Shown: one piece after another, positions 31,962 to 37,136 of the stretch
How positions within the stretch are numbered: the first letter of the stretch is position 1
How the letters are laid out: each line of letters opens with the position of its first letter
Assembly (NCBI GenBank): GCA_027483065.1
Contig: JAIXVI010000267.1
Coordinates: forward strand, 1-37,136
From: Planctomycetaceae bacterium
GTDB taxonomy: Bacteria > Planctomycetota > Phycisphaerae > Phycisphaerales > SM1A02
Length of the DNA: 37,136 nucleotides
Reading direction: 5' to 3'
Made by a program: the position numbers and the translations under genes
Notes under the pieces: model-generated
The model's input: only the letters and a program-made list of their open reading frames with translations
Told to the model about the DNA's origin: nothing
The model's database searches: none

Positions 31962-32432
31962 GTGACGAACTCCACGCGCTACTGGCTTTCGGTTGGTGAT
32001 GGAAAGACCTACGGTCCATACACCGTCGACGAGTTGCTGCAACATCGCAACGATGGCCGCGTCGGGCTGAACTCGCAACTCTGTCCCGAGGGAGGTACCA
32101 CGTGGATCCCCGCGACAGCGGTGCTCGAGTTTCGTCCGAGCGCTGGTGTCCCGCCAACCGTGCCGCCACCCGCGCCGCCGTTCGCTCCCAACGTTGATCC
32201 GCTCGCGAAGAGCAAAATTGCCGCGGGAATCCTCGGGATTTTGCTCGGCGCACTCGGCGTCCACAATTTCTATCTCGGCTACACCGGCAAGGGCATCGCG
32301 CAACTTCTCATCACCGTCCTCACCTGCGGGTGGGGCTCGATTTTCTCCGGCATCTGGGGCCTCATTGAGGGCATCCTGATTCTGACGGGCTCGATCAACG
32401 TCGACGGCTCGGGTCGGCCGTTGCGCGATTGA
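31962..32432 (+). CDS. GYF_2 and TM2 domain membrane protein
   Basis: 156 aa starting at GTG. The N-terminal 60 residues match GYF_2 (YWLSVGDGKTYGPYTVDELL, with WIPA further on), a small domain thought to bind peptides. A Pro-rich linker (65-78) leads to a TM2 domain at about 82-143: GILGILLGALGVHNFYLG, two helices and GIWGLIEGILILTG. The topology would place the GYF_2 domain on one side of the membrane. The exact function is unknown. The stop lies 16 bp from the convergent end of the next gene, also a small membrane protein. Confidence 0.8.
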   Translation: MTNSTRYWLSVGDGKTYGPYTVDELLQHRNDGRVGLNSQLCPEGGTTWIPATAVLEFRPSAGVPPTVPPPAPPFAPNVDPLAKSKIAAGILGILLGALGVHNFYLGYTGKGIAQLLITVLTCGWGSIFSGIWGLIEGILILTGSINVDGSGRPLRD

Positions 32433-32448
32433 TGCCCGCCTCCGTCGC

Positions 32449-32904
32449 TCAACTCATTTGCATGGCTTTCTTGCAACCCTGCAACTTGACGATAAAGACG
32501 ATCAAGACGACGAAGCAACCGAGCGAAACAAGTGGTCCGATCACCGGGACCGCCGCGCCAACGACTGTTCCGATCGAGCCAATGAGCCCGAGCACGAAGC
32601 CACAGTCGCCCTGATCGTTGCGGCCTTTCGCGGCGAAGGCTGCTTGAAATGCCTGTGGAACCACCACGCTGCAGACAATCAGCATGATCGACCCGATGCA
32701 GGGCACCGCGCACAACCAAACGAGCCCCGCCGGGAGTTTCTGGTGCTCTGTCGGTACGACCTTGTACGCCGCCCAGATGAAGTAGCTCAACACCACATTG
32801 ATGAGAAGGGCGATCACAACAACGAACAACAGCACACCCGCCAGCGCCGCAAGAATGCCTCCAGCTGCGCCATTGAGTGACGGGTCTGACAGCGATTGAT
32901 CCAT
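32449..32904 (-). CDS. Unknown small membrane protein, four predicted helices
   Basis: 151 aa. Hydrophobic stretches at about 15-40, 62-85, 102-122 and 124-143 suggest three to four membrane helices. It starts MDQSLSDPSLNGAAGG and ends in a Cys/Lys-rich tail (KLQGCKKAMQMS). No family was recognised. Membrane character, clean codon pattern and the tight convergent junction with the GYF_2-TM2 gene support a real gene. Confidence 0.65.
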   Translation of the reverse strand: MDQSLSDPSLNGAAGGILAALAGVLLFVVVIALLINVVLSYFIWAAYKVVPTEHQKLPAGLVWLCAVPCIGSIMLIVCSVVVPQAFQAAFAAKGRNDQGDCGFVLGLIGSIGTVVGAAVPVIGPLVSLGCFVVLIVFIVKLQGCKKAMQMS

Positions 32905-33175
32905 GGTGTCCGGCCTTTCTTCGTACGACGAATGCGAGCAAGTGTGTTGCGCCCTTCGCGGGAGTTCGCGACGGCCGCGAAACGATACCGATTCTCACTC
33001 CATCTGCCCAAACGGCAGCGTGTGCCCGTCGCATCGACGGTTCGGCACCCACATTTCCAGTTTCAGGCGGGAAACACGGCGCCGCGCGGCTGGCCCGAAC
33101 TTTGCTTCCACGGCGCCCTCCCCCGCATGCGCGTGCCCTGCACGTCCACGGCGCGGAAGAGAAACGGACCACACC
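32905..33175. other. Upstream region of clpB
   Basis: 271 bp between the small membrane protein gene and clpB, which point away from each other. I see no CIRCE element (TTAGCACTC-N9-GAGTGCTAA) and no clear sigma-32-type promoter. A reading frame continues upstream of clpB in frame from 32903, but its sequence is Arg/Pro-rich and unlike ClpB. Confidence 0.5.
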
Positions 33176-35830
33176 ATGCGATTCGAAAAGTTCACCACGC
33201 TTGCTCAAGAGTCGATTTCCGCCGCGCAGTCTGCTGCTTCTACCGCTGGAAACCCTGAAATCACGCCGCTGCATTTGCTCGCGGCGATGCTCGCGGAAAA
33301 GTCCTCGTCGACCTCTGGACTCTTGCTGAAGGCAGGGATTGATCCTGTGCGCACCCGCGATCTCGCGGAGGCTGCGCTGCGGCGACTGCCGAAGGTGCAG
33401 GGCGCCGCGACGGGAAATGCGTCGCGCGACCTCGTTGAAGTGCTCAATACCGCGGAGCGCGAAGCGCAGAAGATGAAGGACGCGTACACGTCGACCGAGC
33501 ACCTGATGCTCGCGCTTGCGGAAGTGAAGAGCGATGCGAAGGAAGTGCTTTCCACGCTCGGCGTCGATCGGAAGCGCGTGCTCGCAACCGTCGAATCCAT
33601 TCGCAAATCGTCGGGTGTCACAAACGTTGCCGATCAAAACGCGGAACAGAACTACGAAGCGCTGAAGAAGTACGGCATCGATCTTGTTGAAAAAGCGCAA
33701 CAGGGAAAGATCGATCCCGTCATCGGCCGCGATGAAGAGATTCGTCGCTGCATGCAGGTGCTCTCACGCCGAACCAAGAACAATCCTGTGCTGATTGGCG
33801 AGCCTGGCGTCGGCAAAACTGCCATCGCGGAAGGTCTTGCAATTCGCATCGTGAATGGCGACTGCCCTGAGTCGATGCGTGATGCGCGCATTGTCGCGCT
33901 TGATGTTGGCCAACTCTTGGCGGGTGCAAAGTATCGCGGCGAGTTTGAAGAGCGATTGAAGGCCGTGCTGCGCGAAGTCGCGTCAAGCGAGGGTCGCATC
34001 ATTCTCTTCATCGACGAACTCCACACCATTGTGGGTGCTGGACAGAGCGAAGGCGCGGTTGGCGCTGGTCAACTCTTGAAGCCCGCGCTCGCGCGCGGTG
34101 AACTTCGTTGTATCGGTGCGACGACGCTCGATGAGTACCGCAAGCACGTGGAGAAAGATCCCGCGTTTGAACGGCGTTTCCAGCCAGTTTTTGTTGGCGA
34201 GCCGTCGCTCGAAGACACCATCGCGATTCTCCGCGGCTTGAAAGAGCGATACGAAACACACCACGGTGTACGTATCCAAGATGGTGCACTTGTTTCCGCC
34301 GCGACGCTTTCGCAGCGCTACATCGCCGACCGATTCCTGCCCGACAAGGCGATTGACTTGCTCGATGAAGCTGCGTCACGCTTGCGCATCGAGAATGACT
34401 CGATGCCAGCAGAACTCGACGAAGTGAAGCGTCGTGTCATGCAGCTTGAGATTGAACGCGAAGCGTTGAAACTCGAGAAAGATGCCGAGAGCAAGAAGCG
34501 TCTCGCGGCCATCGAAGAAGATCTTGCGGATCTCAACGAGAAAGACCGCGCGATGACGGCGCGCTGGCAACTCGAGAAGTCGGAACTTGAGGCCGTGAAG
34601 AGTGTGCAAGCCGAAATCGAACGTAAGAACATCGAGCTCGAGCAGGCAAAACGTCGCGGCGATTTCGAAGTCGCGTCGCGCATTCAGTACGGTGACTTGC
34701 GCGATCTTGAGCAGCGTTTGCGTGCTGCAGAAGAGAGTTTCCGTAAGCGTCAGGCCGATGGCACCGCGATGGTGAAGGAAGAAGTCGACAGCGAACAAAT
34801 CGCAGAAGTCGTTGCGAAGTGGACGGGTATTCCTGTTTCGAAACTCGTCGAGAGCGAGCGCGAGAAACTCCTGCACATGGAAGATGAACTCGCGAAGCGC
34901 GTCGTCGGCCAGCGCGAGGCTGTGACTGCGGTGAGCGAAGCGGTTCGTCGCAGCCGTGCAGGACTCGGTGAAGCGCACCGACCGATCGGCTCCTTCCTTT
35001 TCCTCGGGCCAACGGGCGTTGGTAAGACTGAACTCTGCAAGGCGCTCGCGGGATATCTCTTCGATACCGAAGAAGCCATCGTGCGCATCGACATGAGCGA
35101 GTATATGGAGCAACACGCGGTGTCGCGCCTCATCGGTTCGCCACCGGGTTACGTCGGCCACGACGAAGGCGGGCAACTCACAGAGGCCGTGCGCCGACGC
35201 CCCTACTGCGTCGTGCTCTTCGATGAAATGGAGAAAGCACATCCCGATGTTTCGAATGTGCTTCTTCAAGTACTCGATGACGGCCGGCTCACCGATGGAC
35301 AAGGTCGCACCGTCGACTTCGCAAACACGATCGTCGTGATGACATCGAACATCGGCTCACACGCCATTCTTGAGATGACCGATCGCCACGAAGATGAAGG
35401 CGTGATCGAGGCACACGTCAAGAGCATGCTCAAAAAGCACATGCGACCAGAACTCATCAATCGCATCGATGAGACGGTGATTTTCCACGCACTTGGACGC
35501 GATCAACTCGGCGGCATTGTCGAGATTCAACTCGGGAATCTCCGCAAGCGCCTCGCTGCGCGCGGCATCACGCTCGGTGTGACCGCGGCGGCGACGGCCG
35601 CACTCGCGAGCGAAGGCTACGACCCACAGTTTGGCGCGCGACCACTGAAGCGCGTCATTCAGCAGCGCATCGAGAACGCGCTTGCAGGCAAAATCCTCGC
35701 GGGCGAAATCGGCGATGGCGCGAGTGTGCGCGTCGACTACCAAGGCAAGAGTTTCACGTTTACCAAGGTGGAGCCGAGCGCAACCGACGCGAACACGCGC
35801 CGCGACACGCGTGATGCGACGGTTGGGTGA
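33176..35830 (+). CDS. clpB: ATP-dependent disaggregase ClpB
   Basis: 884 aa, normal for ClpB/Hsp104. The order is the Clp N domain (1-150, starting [18 protein letters not shown]), the first AAA+ module with Walker A GEPGVGKT at 208-215 and Walker [10 protein letters not shown], a long charged coiled-coil middle domain (about 410-540) that marks ClpB rather than ClpA or ClpC, then the second AAA+ module with Walker A GPTGVGKT at 611-618, Walker [12 protein letters not shown] and sensor-2 GARPLKR. It works with DnaK to pull proteins out of aggregates in the cytosol. The ATG at 33176 matches the family start. It appears to be a single-gene unit. Confidence 0.97.
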   Translation: MRFEKFTTLAQESISAAQSAASTAGNPEITPLHLLAAMLAEKSSSTSGLLLKAGIDPVRTRDLAEAALRRLPKVQGAATGNASRDLVEVLNTAEREAQKMKDAYTSTEHLMLALAEVKSDAKEVLSTLGVDRKRVLATVESIRKSSGVTNVADQNAEQNYEALKKYGIDLVEKAQQGKIDPVIGRDEEIRRCMQVLSRRTKNNPVLIGEPGVGKTAIAEGLAIRIVNGDCPESMRDARIVALDVGQLLAGAKYRGEFEERLKAVLREVASSEGRIILFIDELHTIVGAGQSEGAVGAGQLLKPALARGELRCIGATTLDEYRKHVEKDPAFERRFQPVFVGEPSLEDTIAILRGLKERYETHHGVRIQDGALVSAATLSQRYIADRFLPDKAIDLLDEAASRLRIENDSMPAELDEVKRRVMQLEIEREALKLEKDAESKKRLAAIEEDLADLNEKDRAMTARWQLEKSELEAVKSVQAEIERKNIELEQAKRRGDFEVASRIQYGDLRDLEQRLRAAEESFRKRQADGTAMVKEEVDSEQIAEVVAKWTGIPVSKLVESEREKLLHMEDELAKRVVGQREAVTAVSEAVRRSRAGLGEAHRPIGSFLFLGPTGVGKTELCKALAGYLFDTEEAIVRIDMSEYMEQHAVSRLIGSPPGYVGHDEGGQLTEAVRRRPYCVVLFDEMEKAHPDVSNVLLQVLDDGRLTDGQGRTVDFANTIVVMTSNIGSHAILEMTDRHEDEGVIEAHVKSMLKKHMRPELINRIDETVIFHALGRDQLGGIVEIQLGNLRKRLAARGITLGVTAAATAALASEGYDPQFGARPLKRVIQQRIENALAGKILAGEIGDGASVRVDYQGKSFTFTKVEPSATDANTRRDTRDATVG

Positions 35831-35833
35831 GGT

Positions 35834-35876
35834 GCCCTCTCAGACAGACGTTGACGTCGAGCAAGTGCGCGAGGGC
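35834..35876. terminator. Inverted repeats between convergent clpB and DUF4239-like genes
   Basis: GCCCTC (35834-35839) pairs with GAGGGC (35871-35876), and GACGT/ACGTC (35847-35851/35854-35858) forms an inner stem. The two lie in the 50-bp space between two converging stop codons. No T-run is present, so bidirectional terminator is only a fair guess. Confidence 0.35.
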
Positions 35877-35880
35877 TTGG

Positions 35881-36669
35881 TCAACGCTCTGCACCCGCAC
35901 GGAACGCGATCTTGCGCAGTTCATCAGGCTGAAGTGCGTATGAACCAACGAAGGGACGCGCGCTGACAAAGAGGACTGCGAAACAGAATGCGACCGCGAG
36001 TCCAACGAGCGTGAGCGCGAGCTTGCGTCCGCGCGGCGCTTCGCCGTGCAATGCGCCAATGGAAATCAGGAGCAAAACCGCAAGTAGAAACACGACTCCC
36101 CAGCGTGATGGTGCCATGTGCTCAAGGCCATCGCGGATGCGAATATCGCGCGCAGCTTCAGCATCCGCGAGCGCTTCACGCATCGCGTCTTCTCCTGACG
36201 CACGCAGAATGGCGCGGAGTTCGGTCAGCGACTCTGGCCGCGAACGATCGGTCGAACTATCGGCAAGCGTCGGCCATTCCTTCTCGATGAGATGATCGAC
36301 GTAGGTCTTGATACCGTGACAGATCGCGTCGCGACGCGCTGTGAGTTCGGGCCTCTCTGTCGCCGCAAGGTCTTCGGCGTCGTCCACAATCCGCGAGAGC
36401 GCTGCGGCTTCATCGAAGATCGCTCCGCGTACGCGATCCGCGCGGTCCCAGAGCCACACGGCGTTGAAGGAAATCAACAAACCGAACGCGAGTGCAATCT
36501 GCGATGTCACTTCGGCTTCGAACTTGCCAAGCTTGCGACCATCGGCGCCGCAGAGCGCGGGCACGACGAACCTGTGTATCGAATATGCAATGAGCGCCCA
36601 AAAGAGCAGGACGGAAAGAACGATGAGTGCCGTCGGAATGCCGAGGAATGCGTCGATCACGTCAAACAT
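35881..36669 (-). CDS. DUF4239-like (bestrophin-like) membrane protein
   Basis: About 262 aa. Two helices near the N-terminus (IPTALIVLSVLLFWALIAYSI and the SQIALAFGLLISFNAVWLW region) and two near the C-terminus (WGVVFLLAVLLLISIGA, LALTLVGLAVAFCFAVLFV) flank a charged helical middle part with EAAALSRIVDDAEDL. This 2+2 layout with the conserved F/N/W motif in helix 2 is that of DUF4239 proteins, sometimes called bestrophin-like. Function is unknown. ATG at 36669 gives MFDVIDAF; an ATG at 36687 would add six residues. The gene is divergent from the glycosyltransferase with only 24 bp between starts. Confidence 0.7.
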   Translation of the reverse strand: MFDVIDAFLGIPTALIVLSVLLFWALIAYSIHRFVVPALCGADGRKLGKFEAEVTSQIALAFGLLISFNAVWLWDRADRVRGAIFDEAAALSRIVDDAEDLAATERPELTARRDAICHGIKTYVDHLIEKEWPTLADSSTDRSRPESLTELRAILRASGEDAMREALADAEAARDIRIRDGLEHMAPSRWGVVFLLAVLLLISIGALHGEAPRGRKLALTLVGLAVAFCFAVLFVSARPFVGSYALQPDELRKIAFRAGAER

Positions 36670-36693
36670 GGGTGGGAAAGGTACCATCGGCGC

Positions 36694-37136
36694 ATGGCCG
36701 GTTTTGTCCGACAACTCACCGCGCAGAGCGGGTTCCGCCGTCAGGATTCGTGGCTCGTCTCGGCGATCGTGGTCACGCTCTTGGCAGCGGCCGTCTATCT
36801 CGTCGGCATCGCGGCGGTGCCCGTCACCGATCGCGATGAGCCGCGTTTCGCGCAGGCGTCGCGACAGATGGCAGAGGCGGAGTCGCTCGGCGGGTGGATC
36901 GTGCCGCGCGTCGGCGACAAGATTCGACTGAAGAAGCCACCGCTGATCTATTGGGCGCAAGCGCCGATCGTGCTTGCCGCAACAGGCGGCGACCCGAGGC
37001 AAGACGCCATTTGGATGTATCGCCTGCCGAGCGCGATTGCCGCGTGGCTTGCGGGCCTTGCGACGCTCTGGCTCGGGCGACGCATGTTTGGTGGAAACGT
37101 CGGGCTCCTCGCGGCCGCGACGCTCGTGATTTGCCC
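36694..37136 (+). CDS. GT39/ArnT-like glycosyltransferase, 5' part only
   Basis: The open frame runs off the window; 147 codons are visible. After a cytoplasmic start (MAGFVRQLTAQSG) comes a membrane helix (about 24-42), then VTDRDEPRFAQASRQM, the acidic motif of the first periplasmic loop that holds the catalytic Asp in ArnT/PMT-type enzymes, followed by GGWIVPRVGDK and KKPPLIYWAQAP, both typical of the family. Further helices follow. Such enzymes move a sugar from a polyprenyl-phosphate carrier to lipid A or proteins in the periplasm; the acceptor here cannot be told. No stop is seen because the gene is cut. Confidence 0.85.
   Translation, partial: MAGFVRQLTAQSGFRRQDSWLVSAIVVTLLAAAVYLVGIAAVPVTDRDEPRFAQASRQMAEAESLGGWIVPRVGDKIRLKKPPLIYWAQAPIVLAATGGDPRQDAIWMYRLPSAIAAWLAGLATLWLGRRMFGGNVGLLAAATLVIC

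Noticed and set aside
32905-33175. HrcA/CIRCE heat-shock operator before clpB
   Set aside because: I looked for TTAGCACTC and GAGTGCTAA and did not find a match.

Overview
The window is high-GC DNA with the marks of a planctomycete, most likely of the Phycisphaerae. The clues are a secreted protein ending in a VPAPGA...RRRR variant of the PEP-CTERM tail, very long repeat-built envelope proteins, and GYF_2+TM2 membrane proteins. The class is an inference; the sequence holds no 16S or marker gene that settles it.

Left part (1-5.5 kb): housekeeping genes. These are trpC (indole-3-glycerol-phosphate synthase, minus), a divergent CPBP-type membrane protease, trpS (tryptophanyl-tRNA synthetase), apaG (minus) and asd (aspartate-semialdehyde dehydrogenase). 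A tRNA-Gln(CTG) follows, with a visible promoter and terminator. Two intergenic stretches (1-240 and 3233-3712) are packed with hairpins and share repeat modules in inverted orientation.

Middle (5.6-29.7 kb, all minus strand): one long operon-like array for a type II secretion / type IV pilus-like machine. In transcription order it reads gspF, gspG, gspH, gspI, gspJ, gspK, a PilM+PilN (GspL-like) fusion, a bitopic PilO/GspM-like protein with a possible PilP/GspC-like tail, a giant secretin and a lipoprotein. Most junctions overlap by 4 nt or are nearly abutting. The secretin gene is 14.66 kb and encodes about 4886 residues: signal peptide, N0-like domain, about 52 (hand count) divergent N1-like modules of about 85 residues, then one ordinary secretin beta-barrel domain. 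GspD/PilQ proteins usually have three or four such periplasmic modules, so this chain would be an extreme case, possibly a very long periplasmic tube. No GspE ATPase and no prepilin peptidase lie in the window.

Right part (29.8-37.1 kb): the PEP-CTERM-like secreted protein, which sits just upstream of gspF on the same strand and is a candidate client. Then come a BtuF-like cobalamin-binding protein without signal peptide, a GYF_2-TM2 membrane protein convergent with an unknown four-helix membrane protein, clpB (884 aa disaggregase), a DUF4239-like membrane protein, and the start of a GT39/ArnT-like glycosyltransferase cut by the window end.

Most noteworthy: the giant secretin, its internal block duplication and possible fusion joint, the compressed pilMNOPQ-like gene order upstream of it, and two unrelated 12-bp tandem repeats sitting on the start regions of gspG and gspH.
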